Origin: Treponema sp.
GTDB lineage: Bacteria; Spirochaetota; Spirochaetia; Treponematales; Breznakiellaceae
NCBI GenBank assembly: GCA_009784935.1
Contig: WQXI01000001.1
Coordinates: 1-64,000, forward strand
Reading direction: 5' to 3'
Length of the DNA: 64,000 nt
Shown: one piece after another, positions 45,025 to 53,032 of the stretch
How positions within the stretch are numbered: position 1 is the first letter of the stretch
How the letters are laid out: each line of letters starts with the position of its first letter
Notes under the pieces: generated by a model
The model's input: the letters and a program-made list of their open reading frames with translations, nothing else
Database searches by the model: none
Told to the model about the DNA's origin: nothing
Program-made: the position numbers and the translations under genes

Positions 45025-45697
45025 AAGAATTTCTATTATTCATAACGGAATATTAAAGGAAAATCCTGTTTTTGTCCTTTTACTTGGTTTATGCCCTGCT
45101 CTTGCGGTTTCTACCGATACTTTTGACGCGATAGGAATGGGGCTCGCGACTACTTTTGTTCTTGTTGGTTCAAATACGGCTATTTCGCTATTACGTAAAA
45201 GTATTCCATTTAAAGTACGAATACCATGTTTTATCGTTCTTATTGCAGGGTTCACAACTATTGTCAGATTATTGGTACAGGCATATGTATATGATCTTTA
45301 TACAGCGCTGGGAATATTCCTTCCTCTTATTGCGGTTAATTGCATTGTATTTGCCCGCGCAGAAATATTCGCGAGTAAAAATAATATACTGGATTCTGTA
45401 ATTGATGCAGTCAGCGTAGGTATTGGATTTACGCTTGCTCTATTTCTTATTGCTTCATTACGTGAAATATTCGGTAACGGAACATGGTTTAGAATGGCAT
45501 TACCGTTTTTAAAAGAAAATAAAATTGAAATCTTTGTATTGGCGCCCGGCGGTTTTATAGTATTTGGGCTTTTAATCGCGATTATTAACAAGATTTCTAA
45601 TGAAAAAGCTATAAAAAGAAAAAACTTTGGATGTGAACATTGTTCTTCTAAAGGGTCTTGCGGAAAAGCTTCTTCCATAAAGGAGGAATGTAAATAA
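45017..45697 (+). CDS. rnfE: Rnf complex subunit RnfE
   Basis: A 226-residue membrane subunit of the RnfA/E (NqrD/E) family with six helices. 'NPVFVLLLGLCPALAVSTDTFDAIGMG' is the family opening; a Cys-rich tail ('CEHCSSKGSCGK') follows the last helix and is unusual, possibly metal-binding. Stop overlaps rnfA start (TAATG). Confidence 0.92.
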   Translation: MNKRISIIHNGILKENPVFVLLLGLCPALAVSTDTFDAIGMGLATTFVLVGSNTAISLLRKSIPFKVRIPCFIVLIAGFTTIVRLLVQAYVYDLYTALGIFLPLIAVNCIVFARAEIFASKNNILDSVIDAVSVGIGFTLALFLIASLREIFGNGTWFRMALPFLKENKIEIFVLAPGGFIVFGLLIAIINKISNEKAIKRKNFGCEHCSSKGSCGKASSIKEECK

Positions 45698-46293
45698 TGG
45701 ATTATAGAATTCTAATTACTATAATAATCAGTACAGTATTGGTTAATAATTATGTATTACAAAGATTTCTTGGCGTATGCCCTTTTCTGGGTGTTTCTAA
45801 GGAGCAAAAAAGCGCAATAGGTATGAGCGCTGCGGTAATTTTTGTTATGATCCTTGCAACTGCTGTAACATGGCCGATATATAATTACTTCCTGGCACAA
45901 AATGGACTTGGTTTTTTACAAATAATTGTTTTTATTCTGGTTATCGCGACACTTGTTCAATTTGTTGAGATCGTATTAAAAAAGTTCTTTCCGTCTTTAT
46001 ATAAAACGCTTGGTGTTTATTTACCGCTCATGACAACAAATTGCGCTATTTTTGCGGTAACAATGGTAAATATCGAAGAAGGTTACAGCTATATTGCATC
46101 TATTGTAAACGCATTCGGTTCAGGTTTTGGATTTTTTCTTGCTATGGTAATATTTTCCAGTATTCGCCAGCATACAGAAAACGCAGATCCGCCGCAGGCT
46201 TTTAAAGGTTTACCGCTGATACTTATATCCGCGGCTATACTTTCATTTTCTTTTTATGGTTTTGCGGGCGTAGCAGAAAATCTGTTTCGTTAA
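45697..46293 (+). CDS. rnfA: Rnf complex subunit RnfA
   Basis: A 198-residue membrane subunit with six helices, inversely oriented paralogue of RnfE. 'VNNYVLQRFLGVCPFLGVSK' and 'TLGVYLPLMTTNCAIF' are signatures; the Cys pair is thought to bind an intramembrane iron-sulfur cluster with RnfE. 27 bases before rnfB. Confidence 0.94.
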   Translation: MDYRILITIIISTVLVNNYVLQRFLGVCPFLGVSKEQKSAIGMSAAVIFVMILATAVTWPIYNYFLAQNGLGFLQIIVFILVIATLVQFVEIVLKKFFPSLYKTLGVYLPLMTTNCAIFAVTMVNIEEGYSYIASIVNAFGSGFGFFLAMVIFSSIRQHTENADPPQAFKGLPLILISAAILSFSFYGFAGVAENLFR

Positions 46294-46320
46294 CAGAATA
46301 TATACAAGGGGTTTTTATAC

Positions 46321-47121
46321 ATGAGCATAATAATTACTGCTGTTGTTTCTGTGACAATTATTGGCATTATTTGCGCGATTATTCTTAATGTGGCGTCACA
46401 ACTAATGTTTGTAAAAACTGATGAACGGATCACTAAACTTACAGAAATAATGCCTGGTGTTAACTGTGGAGCATGCGGATATCCGGGATGTTCAAGTTAT
46501 GCTGAAGCGTTAGTTAACGATAATGTAAGTGCTGCTCTTTGCACACCCGGCGGCGTAGAAGTTCTTAATAAAATAAGCGAATTACTCGGCGTAGAAGCAG
46601 GAGCAATCGAACAAAAAACCGCGGTAATTAAATGCGCAGGTGATTTTAATACTCGTCAGCAGGACAAAATTTATTTAGGGATACAATCATGCGGCGGAGC
46701 TCACATGCATTTTGGAGGAGACAATTCCTGCGTTTATGGATGTCTCGGTTACGGTGACTGCCAAAAAGTCTGCCCTGCTTCCGCTGTATATTTAAAAGAA
46801 GGACTTGCGCATATTAACCATGGTCTCTGTACGGGCTGCTCTCTCTGCGTTAAAGCATGTCCAAAAAAATTAATTGCCATAGAAAAATCAAGTATCCCTG
46901 TAATAATCGCATGCAGTAATACGGAAAAAGGCGCTGTTACAAGAAAAAAATGTTCATCCGGCTGTATTGCCTGCGGAAAATGCGTACGCGAATGTCCTGT
47001 ATCTGCAATCAGTATGGAAAATAATCTAGCAATAATTGATTACGAAAAATGCAACGGCTGTTTAAACTGCGTCAAAAGCTGCGTAACAAAATGTATTACT
47101 TCCCTGCCGTTTCATAGATAA
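46321..47121 (+). CDS. rnfB: Rnf complex subunit RnfB (ferredoxin-oxidising)
   Basis: A 266-residue subunit with one N-terminal membrane helix, a 4Fe-4S domain ('GVNCGACGYPGCSSYAEAL') and several ferredoxin-type clusters ('CVYGCLGYGDCQKVCP', 'CTGCSLCVKACP', 'CIACGKCVRECP', 'CNGCLNCVKSC'). It takes electrons from ferredoxin into the complex. Last gene of the operon; its final 26 bases overlap the tail of the convergent glycosyltransferase gene. Confidence 0.94.
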   Translation: MSIIITAVVSVTIIGIICAIILNVASQLMFVKTDERITKLTEIMPGVNCGACGYPGCSSYAEALVNDNVSAALCTPGGVEVLNKISELLGVEAGAIEQKTAVIKCAGDFNTRQQDKIYLGIQSCGGAHMHFGGDNSCVYGCLGYGDCQKVCPASAVYLKEGLAHINHGLCTGCSLCVKACPKKLIAIEKSSIPVIIACSNTEKGAVTRKKCSSGCIACGKCVRECPVSAISMENNLAIIDYEKCNGCLNCVKSCVTKCITSLPFHR

Positions 47122-48229
47122 TCTGCAATGTTCGCTCTACGCATTTATCCCACGAAAACACTTGAGCTCTTTCAAGCCCAAGGCGGCGGCATTCATTATA
47201 TATCTCTCTGTCTGTGCTTAAAGTAATCATTCGGTCTGCCAAGTCTTCTGCGTTTAAAGGATCAAAATAAAGCGCCGCATGTTCTGCAGTTTCGGGAAGC
47301 GAAGCTGCGCGGGCGCAAATAACAGGTACGCCGGAAGCCATCGCTTCGACAGCGCCCATTCCAAATCCTTCGTACATCGAAGGAATAACAACAAAATCTG
47401 CGCCCGCATAAAGTTCCGGCAGGCTCGTTGTCGGAAAATGTCCCGTAAAGAAAATATCACTGCGCCATGGCGAAGTAGAAGCAGATTCCTTTACAATCGA
47501 CGCGTTCTTGCTGTCTCCGCCTGCCAAAACAAGCCTGTGAGGATATTTTGTTTTACTTTTAAAAATATTAAAAGCTTCGATTAATTTTGCGTGATTTTTT
47601 ACAGGATGATCTATGCGGGAAACGCATAAAACATAAGGACGGCGAAAGCTAAACGGCTGAATTAAAAGTACGCTTTCTTCGTTCCGCTGTCTTGGATAAA
47701 AAGATTCATGATCGATTCCGTTGGGAACAACTTCGATCCTGTTCTCTTTTACATGAGCTCTGTCTATCAGTTCCTGTTTTACCCATTCACTGACTGCAAT
47801 AATTCTGTCCATTCTGCGCAGCGAGTTAGGCAGAATCATTCTTAAAAGAGCTCCAAGATGAACCCTTGTCTTTCGGTTTCCAAAATAAGCTGCCATATCG
47901 TGAACTACGCCGATTGTAGGGCAAGGTGATTTATACGGAAGATATCTGTGCGCGGCAGGAAAAAAACATGCCTTGTACTGACGATGGATGGCGAATTGCG
48001 GATACCTAAAAACATGCCAGAGTGAGTTTGCTGTTCTGCCGTGAATAGAACATTGAGGAATAAAATCAAAGTTCGGCGCTACATCGCTGTATGTATACCT
48101 GTCATATTCCCATCCAAAAAGTTCAAAAAGAGCTTCGGAAGGCATAAAGCGCTTTAGGACCTGAGTTAAATACATGCCCACTCCGGATTTACCGCCGTCA
48201 CAGGCAAAGGTATCCAGCCCTATTTTCAT
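47096..48229 (-). CDS. GT4 family glycosyltransferase
   Basis: A 377-residue GT-B enzyme. The start is ATG 48229 ('MKIGLDTFACDGG'), with SD GGGGGAAG just before it; an in-frame ATG 63 bases upstream falls in a terminator hairpin and is rejected. Motifs: 'GVVHDMAAYFG', 'VPNGIDHESFYPR', and the donor site 'PSMYEGFGMGAVEAMASGVPVICA'. It is not linked to other glycan genes; it sits alone between rnfB and nrdR. Confidence 0.88.
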   Translation of the reverse strand: MKIGLDTFACDGGKSGVGMYLTQVLKRFMPSEALFELFGWEYDRYTYSDVAPNFDFIPQCSIHGRTANSLWHVFRYPQFAIHRQYKACFFPAAHRYLPYKSPCPTIGVVHDMAAYFGNRKTRVHLGALLRMILPNSLRRMDRIIAVSEWVKQELIDRAHVKENRIEVVPNGIDHESFYPRQRNEESVLLIQPFSFRRPYVLCVSRIDHPVKNHAKLIEAFNIFKSKTKYPHRLVLAGGDSKNASIVKESASTSPWRSDIFFTGHFPTTSLPELYAGADFVVIPSMYEGFGMGAVEAMASGVPVICARAASLPETAEHAALYFDPLNAEDLADRMITLSTDREIYNECRRLGLERAQVFSWDKCVERTLQIIYETAGK

Positions 48230-48248
48230 TTCTTCCCCCGGGTCATTG

Positions 48249-48254
48249 ATTATA
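48249..48254 (-). promoter_or_regulatory. Candidate -10 of the GT4 gene
   Basis: TATAAT on the minus strand (48254-48249), 19 bases before ATG 48229. A matching -35 is weak (TTCCCT-like at 48277-48272). It lies directly after the terminator T-run, consistent with a fresh transcription start after nrdR. Confidence 0.35.
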
Positions 48255-48256
48255 TC

Positions 48257-48300
48257 AAAAAAAAAGACCGCAGGGAAGCTGTTAACCTCCATACGATCTT
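48257..48300 (-). terminator. Second terminator hairpin between nrdR and GT4 gene
   Basis: On the minus strand AAGATCG (48300-48294) pairs with CGGTCTT (48270-48264) around a partly paired interior, followed by nine T. Together with the stronger upstream hairpin it forms tandem terminators after nrdR. Confidence 0.5.
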
Positions 48301-48348
48301 AAAAAAATACCGGCAATCAACTCCTTAGAGCTCCCCCCTGACTGCCGG
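48301..48348 (-). terminator. Rho-independent terminator downstream of nrdR
   Basis: On the minus strand CCGGCAGTCA (48348-48339) pairs with TGATTGCCGG (48319-48310), with a G-U pair, and is followed by TATTTTTTT. It begins about 40 bases after the nrdR stop. Confidence 0.75.
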
Positions 48349-48386
48349 CTGGGCACTAATACCTTTGTACAAGTACCCGCCTCAAG

Positions 48387-48851
48387 CTATATATTTTCCA
48401 CTCCCAGTTTCTTTATTTCTTCAATAAACTCATCAACATTGTTAAAGTGCTTATAAACCGAAGCAAAACGGATATAAGCGACTTTATCCAGCTTTCCCAG
48501 TTTCTCCAGCGTTAAATCTCCAATAATCGAACTGGAAATTTCCCGGCTTCCCTTGCTCAAAATCGCTGTTTCATCTTCTATCTCGTTTACGAGATTTTCG
48601 ATCTGCATCTGGGAAAAAGGTCTTTTTTCCAGCGCGCGGACTACACCGCGTTCGAGTTTATTGCGATCAAAAGGCTCTCGTCTTGAGTCTTTTTTAACCA
48701 CCATAAACTGCGTTTCGTCGATTTTTTCGTAACTTGTAAAGCGGTAACTGCAGCTGATACATTCCCTTCTGCGCCTCACAGCATCGCCGTTAGCCAAAGA
48801 CCGGGATTCAATAACTTTGTCCTCTATGGTGCCGCAATGGGGACATCTCAT
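48387..48851 (-). CDS. nrdR: Transcriptional repressor NrdR
   Basis: A 154-residue repressor of ribonucleotide reductase genes. The zinc ribbon has Cys3, Cys6, Cys31 and Cys34; the ATP-cone domain follows (about 46-136, 'VVKKDSRREPFDRNKLERG', 'VAYIRFASVYK'). It senses ATP versus dATP and binds NrdR boxes. Two such boxes overlap its own promoter, implying autoregulation. No nrd gene is in the window. Confidence 0.96.
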   Translation of the reverse strand: MRCPHCGTIEDKVIESRSLANGDAVRRRRECISCSYRFTSYEKIDETQFMVVKKDSRREPFDRNKLERGVVRALEKRPFSQMQIENLVNEIEDETAILSKGSREISSSIIGDLTLEKLGKLDKVAYIRFASVYKHFNNVDEFIEEIKKLGVENI

Positions 48852-48872
48852 ATAGCGTAACCCTCTACCATA

Positions 48873-48902
48873 CTACTATATATGGTACACTATATATAGC
48901 GT
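48873..48902 (-). promoter_or_regulatory. Two overlapping NrdR boxes in the nrdR promoter
   Basis: CTACTATATATGGTAC (48873-48888) and ACACTATATATAGCGT (48887-48902) both fit the NrdR-box consensus acaCwATATATwGtgt, the second with one mismatch at its 3' side. Their centres are 14 bp apart and they overlap by 2 bp, closer than the usual arrangement. They cover the spacer and -10 of the nrdR promoter. Confidence 0.75.
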
Positions 48903-48911
48903 ATTTGTCAA
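48882..48911 (-). promoter_or_regulatory. Promoter of nrdR
   Basis: On the minus strand TTGACA (48911-48906) and TACCAT (48887-48882) are 18 bases apart; SD AGAGGG precedes ATG 48851. The NrdR boxes sit exactly across this promoter. Confidence 0.6.
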
Positions 48912-48956
48912 GAGGTATCCGCTATATTTTGTGTATGTTATCGTTTTTTTTTATGT

Positions 48957-48962
48957 TATAAT
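48957..48962 (+). promoter_or_regulatory. -10 element of the UDG gene, leaderless arrangement
   Basis: A perfect TATAAT is followed by six bases (AACCTG) and the ATG at 48969. No ribosome binding site is present. The -35 region (48934-48939, TATGTT) is weak. Transcription should start at the initiation codon. Confidence 0.5.
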
Positions 48963-48968
48963 AACCTG

Positions 48969-49694
48969 ATGACAACTGAAGAAAAGCATAAAATTGCTCA
49001 TTTTCTCGTTTTAGCCGGGGATTTCCTGGGTTCTGGCTATAGAAGCGAACAAAAAGAATATAATTTTATTGATTCTGATGAAGGCAGCAATATAATCAAT
49101 GAAAGCAAACAGATTGAAGGAATACATAAGGTCGAAGGTGACAGCATAGATACAATCACAGAGGAAATCCGCTTATGCAAAGCCTGCCCCCTTCACACTA
49201 ATAGAAAAAATACTGTTCCCGGAGAAGGCGTTAAATCGCCGCTTGTTATGGTAATTGGCGAAGGACCCGGAGAAAAAGAAGACCTTCAGGGGCGGCCGTT
49301 TGTCGGCAATGCGGGACAGCTTTTAGATAAAATGCTCGCTTCTATCGGGCTTTCGCGCGAAACAAACGCATTCATTGCAAATACAGTAAAATGCAGACCT
49401 CCTTTTAACCGTGATCCTGCAGCCGAGGAAACATCAGCATGCAGATCTTTTTTAGAAAGGCAAATACTATTATTAAAACCATCATTTATTTTAATTGCAG
49501 GAAAAGTCGCAGCGCAATCGCTTTTAAATACAACAGAGCCCATAGGAAAACTCCGCGGAAAAATTGGTGAATTAAAAGTTTCTGATAAGTCTTTTCCTGT
49601 CTTGTGCACATATCATCCTTCGGCGCTTTTGCATAACGAAGAATTAAAACGCCCTGTTTGGGAAGATTTAAAATTACTAAAATCAAAAATTTAA
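48969..49694 (+). CDS. Uracil-DNA glycosylase, family 4
   Basis: A 241-residue enzyme that removes uracil from DNA. The four cluster-ligating cysteines of the family are Cys70, Cys73, Cys142 and Cys158; the active-site motif 'GEGPGEKED' (98-106) and the 'HPS' motif near residue 217 are present. The first 60 residues are a low-conservation extension, common in spirochaete members. The gene probably has a leaderless mRNA and leads into priA 13 bases downstream. Confidence 0.9.
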   Translation: MTTEEKHKIAHFLVLAGDFLGSGYRSEQKEYNFIDSDEGSNIINESKQIEGIHKVEGDSIDTITEEIRLCKACPLHTNRKNTVPGEGVKSPLVMVIGEGPGEKEDLQGRPFVGNAGQLLDKMLASIGLSRETNAFIANTVKCRPPFNRDPAAEETSACRSFLERQILLLKPSFILIAGKVAAQSLLNTTEPIGKLRGKIGELKVSDKSFPVLCTYHPSALLHNEELKRPVWEDLKLLKSKI

Positions 49695-49707
49695 CGGAGA
49701 AAAATAA

Positions 49708-51675
49708 TTGGCGGCTTTTTACGATTTAATATTTGATATTCCGTCAGATCAGTCTTATTCTTACCGTGTCGATGATAAAAACGAAGCTGCTGTCGGCAAG
49801 CGCGCGATGGTTCCGTTTGGTATCGGCTCTCGTGACTGTCTTGGTTATATTATCGCAGAAAAAGACTCTCCGCCGGAAGCGATCAAAATTGAGTCAATAA
49901 AAAAAATACGCCGCGTTGTTGATTCTCAGCCGTTATTTGACAATAACGATATAGATATCGCTAAATGGATGGCGGATTATTATTTGTGCAGTACAGGACA
50001 GGCATTAAGTTCTATGATCCCTTCCGGCAGAAGAATGATAGTTCCTTCTATTGCTGATAACGATGAAGAAAACTTAAATACGCTTTCTATTTCTGACGAA
50101 CAGGCAGAAGCCCTAAAAGAAATCACGAGCGGCAGCTCTAAAATGTTTTATCTTTACGGTATTACAGGTTCCGGTAAAACAGAGGTTTTTTTAAGAGCCG
50201 CGCAATACATGTTAAACAAAGGAAAATCTGTCATTTATCTTGTACCGGAAATTTCTCTTACTCATCAGACTGCAAAAATGATAGGCGGACGTTTTGGTTC
50301 TTTGGCGGCGACTTTGCATTCGGGGATGAGTCCTTCTACCCGCTTAAGCGAATGGATGAGAATAAGAAAAGGCGAAGCTCCGATTGTTGTTGGTCCAAGA
50401 AGCGCAGTTTTTGCTCCTGTTCCTAATCTTGGATTAATTATTATTGACGAAGAACATGATTCTTCTTATAAGTCAGGACAGTCACCTCGATATAACGCAA
50501 GGCAGATTGCGCTTCGCCGCTGCTCCACAGAAGGTGCAGCCCTCGTTATGGGATCTGCCACTCCTTCTGCCGAAGCTTGGAAACTAATGAACGAAGGCGG
50601 CATGAAACGGCTGGACTTAACGCAGCGTCTTTCCGGCGGAGGTCTGCCAAAAATTATACCTGTCAGCCTTTCTAAAACAACCGGATGTCTTACAAAAGAA
50701 TTAAAAGAAGAAATACGTATAACCGCTCAAATGGGAAGACAAACAATACTTTTTATGAACCGCAGAGGTTTTGCGCATTTTTATCAATGCCCCAACTGCA
50801 ATTGGGATCTAACATGCAAACGATGTTCTGTTTCGCTTACATGGCATAAAAGCAGAGGACGCTGTATCTGCCACTACTGCGGTTACAGCGAAGCGCCTCC
50901 CGATGTTTGTCCCAAGTGCGGATGTTTAGAAGCCGGTTACCGGGGTTTTGGCACAGAAATGATCGAAGAAGAAATGAATAAAGCGTTTCCGGATCTGCGT
51001 CTTAGGCGCATTGACGCGGACACCGCAGGAAAAAAAGGAGGGCTGGAAGATACTCTATCCCTTTTTAAAACTGGATTAATCGATGTGCTTCTTGGAACTC
51101 AAATGGTTGCAAAAGGATTAAATTTTCCCGGCGTTCGTCTTGTTGGAATTGTTTTTGCGGATACGGGGCTTCATCTGCCGGATTTTCGCGCGGCAGAAAG
51201 AACGTTTTCTCTTATTGTTCAAGTCGCTGGACGCGCGGGCAGATATTTTCCTGACAGCAAAGTTATTGTTCAAACTTTAAGAATGGAAGATCCTGTAATC
51301 ACCCGTTCCTGCGCTCTTGATGTAAGCGGGTTTTTTAATGCCGAATTAAAACAACGCAAAGCCCTTGGCTTTCCTCCCTATACAAGGCTCATACGGTTTG
51401 TAATACGCGCAAAAGATAATAAAAGAGCTGATGCGGCAATAAAACGGCTGACTTCTATTGCTGAACCTTTAATCAATAATAATGCGGATTTACTCGGCCC
51501 TGCGGAATGTCCTATCGGCATTATAAACGATAATTACAGAAGGCAGCTTATTCTCCGCGGCTCTTCTATGGCGAGCATTCATTCGATAGCTAAAGATGTT
51601 CTTTCTTCTTACGAAAAAGGAAAAGACGCCAAAGCTTATCTCGAAATAGATGTTGATCCTGTAAGTATGTTGTAG
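49708..51675 (+). CDS. priA: Primosomal helicase PriA
   Basis: A 655-residue 3'-5' helicase that restarts stalled replication forks. The start codon is TTG with CGGAGA upstream. It shows Walker A 'GITGSGKTEVF', the DEAH-type box 'IIDEEHD', the zinc-binding Cys pairs ('CPNCNWDLTCKRC', 'CHYCGYSEAPPDVCPKCGC') between motifs III and IV, and 'QVAGRAGR' motif VI. Somewhat shorter than E. coli PriA, mainly in the N-terminal domain. Confidence 0.96.
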   Translation: MAAFYDLIFDIPSDQSYSYRVDDKNEAAVGKRAMVPFGIGSRDCLGYIIAEKDSPPEAIKIESIKKIRRVVDSQPLFDNNDIDIAKWMADYYLCSTGQALSSMIPSGRRMIVPSIADNDEENLNTLSISDEQAEALKEITSGSSKMFYLYGITGSGKTEVFLRAAQYMLNKGKSVIYLVPEISLTHQTAKMIGGRFGSLAATLHSGMSPSTRLSEWMRIRKGEAPIVVGPRSAVFAPVPNLGLIIIDEEHDSSYKSGQSPRYNARQIALRRCSTEGAALVMGSATPSAEAWKLMNEGGMKRLDLTQRLSGGGLPKIIPVSLSKTTGCLTKELKEEIRITAQMGRQTILFMNRRGFAHFYQCPNCNWDLTCKRCSVSLTWHKSRGRCICHYCGYSEAPPDVCPKCGCLEAGYRGFGTEMIEEEMNKAFPDLRLRRIDADTAGKKGGLEDTLSLFKTGLIDVLLGTQMVAKGLNFPGVRLVGIVFADTGLHLPDFRAAERTFSLIVQVAGRAGRYFPDSKVIVQTLRMEDPVITRSCALDVSGFFNAELKQRKALGFPPYTRLIRFVIRAKDNKRADAAIKRLTSIAEPLINNNADLLGPAECPIGIINDNYRRQLILRGSSMASIHSIAKDVLSSYEKGKDAKAYLEIDVDPVSML

Positions 51676-51682
51676 TTATTAT

Positions 51683-52210
51683 ATGAGTATGAAACTTCTT
51701 CTTCATTGCTGCTGCGCGCCCTGTTCAATCTCTTCTGTCATTGCGCTCCGCGGTAATGGCATAGAACCTCATCTTTTTTGGTACAACCAAAATATTCATC
51801 CTATTAATGAATACGAATCGCGCAGAGACTGCTTCTTAAATTTCGCAAAAGAAGAAAAACTTGAAACTTCTGTTATTGACGAATATAGTATGGAATATTT
51901 TACAGAGGCAGTATGCGGTAAACCGGAAAGCCGCTGTTTTTTATGTTATAGAATACGATTAGAAAAAACTGCCGCTTTTGCAAAAGAGAATAATTTTGGT
52001 GCATTTACAACGACTTTATTAATTAGCCCATATCAGGATCATGATGCAATAGTACAGATAAGCAGGGAATGTTCTGCTAAGTACGGTGTTGGTTTTTATT
52101 ATATGGATTTTCGTAGATTTTTTAAAGAAAGCCAAGCTTCTGCCAGAGCAAGAGGGTTTTACATGCAAAAATACTGCGGCTGCACGAATTCCTACGAGGA
52201 AAAAAAATGA
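51683..52210 (+). CDS. queH: Epoxyqueuosine reductase QueH
   Basis: A 175-residue QueH (formerly DUF208) enzyme that reduces epoxyqueuosine to queuosine in tRNA. It has the N-terminal 'LLHCCCAPCS' and downstream 'CFLCYRIRLEKTA' Cys pairs for the metal/cluster site, plus 'TTLLISPYQDHD'. ATG 51683 or 51689 are both possible. 7 bases after priA. Confidence 0.94.
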   Translation: MSMKLLLHCCCAPCSISSVIALRGNGIEPHLFWYNQNIHPINEYESRRDCFLNFAKEEKLETSVIDEYSMEYFTEAVCGKPESRCFLCYRIRLEKTAAFAKENNFGAFTTTLLISPYQDHDAIVQISRECSAKYGVGFYYMDFRRFFKESQASARARGFYMQKYCGCTNSYEEKK

Positions 52211-52224
52211 AATCTTTATTTTTT

Positions 52225-52293
52225 ACCACTAACCACACGAACTTGCTGTCCGACATCGAAGAAAAGGTTCGTGAGGGTTCGTTTGGTTCGTGG
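52225..52293. repeat. Palindromic intergenic repeat
   Basis: ACCACTAACCACACGAAC (52225-52242) faces GGTTCGTTTGGTTCGTGGT (52275-52293), its imperfect reverse complement, with a second GTTCGTGAGGGTTCG inside. The element fills the queH-tcdA gap. It resembles REP/MITE-like palindromes built of CGAAC/GTTCG units. It could act as a boundary or terminator but has no T-run. Confidence 0.75.
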
Positions 52294-52312
52294 TCATTAA
52301 ATTTGAGGTTAT

Positions 52313-53032
52313 ATGGACATTAATAATATTTTTGATAGGTTAGTTTTATTAACTGGTAACGAAGGGTTAAATAAACTGCAAAATACTTCTGTATTGGTTT
52401 TCGGGGCGGGTGGTGTTGGAAGCTGGGCAGCGGAAGCGCTTGTCAGATCAGGTATCGGAAAAATCGGCATAATTGATAATGACACTGTTTGTCCGTCAAA
52501 TATTAACAGACAGTTAGAAGCAACCTCTTTAACAATCGGATCCCCAAAGGCAAGCGCTTTAAAGAAACGTTTAAATGAAATTAACCCAGAATGCGAAATT
52601 ACAGCATGGGATAAACTTTTTTGCAAAGAAGACGCTTCTATTTTTAATATAAAAAATGCAGATTATGTAATTGACGCGATTGATACGCTTAACCATAAAC
52701 TTGATTTAATAGAGATCGTAACGGGTTTAAACGTTACTTTGTTTTCGTCGATGGGGATGGCGTTAAAAATAGATCCTTCATTAATAAAAGCTGCTTCTAT
52801 ATGGAAAACAGATGTTTGCCCTCTCGCCCGCTCTGTACGGCAGGGGTTAAGAAAACGAAACTTTACAGATGATTTTACAGCCGTTTACTCCACCGAGCAG
52901 CCGGCAGAAATTAAACACATTCAAGATCAAAATACCTCGCAAAAGCAGATTAACGGAAGCATTGTTACTGTGACAGGAACCGCAGGGCTTCTGCTTGCAA
53001 GCCTTGTTATACATAGGATTATAAATGAATAG
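52313..53032 (+). CDS. tcdA: tRNA threonylcarbamoyladenosine dehydratase TcdA
   Basis: A 239-residue E1-like ATP-dependent enzyme that cyclises t6A37 to ct6A in tRNA. It has the adenylate site 'VLVFGAGGVGSWAAEAL' (28-44) and 'DNDTVCPSNINRQ'. The Cys residues at the C-terminal side and 'SSMGMALKIDP' fit TcdA/CsdL rather than ThiF/MoeB. It overlaps the TtcA-like gene by 8 bases. Confidence 0.92.
   Translation: MDINNIFDRLVLLTGNEGLNKLQNTSVLVFGAGGVGSWAAEALVRSGIGKIGIIDNDTVCPSNINRQLEATSLTIGSPKASALKKRLNEINPECEITAWDKLFCKEDASIFNIKNADYVIDAIDTLNHKLDLIEIVTGLNVTLFSSMGMALKIDPSLIKAASIWKTDVCPLARSVRQGLRKRNFTDDFTAVYSTEQPAEIKHIQDQNTSQKQINGSIVTVTGTAGLLLASLVIHRIINE

Noticed and set aside
45298-45678. 126-residue minus-strand ORF inside rnfE
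   Set aside because: Antisense of the hydrophobic rnfE gene; no start context or family pattern.
48230-48292. Longer start for the GT4 gene at 48292
   Set aside because: The extra 21 residues fall within a terminator hairpin and its T-run, and the internal ATG at 48229 has a strong ribosome binding site.
48301-48348. Small SRP (4.5S) RNA
   Set aside because: The conserved GGAAGG...AGCAGCC loop is absent; the structure is better explained as a terminator after nrdR.
52207-52323. Short 38-codon ORF after queH
   Set aside because: It runs through the palindromic repeat and ends inside the tcdA start; composition is that of the repeat, with no family resemblance.
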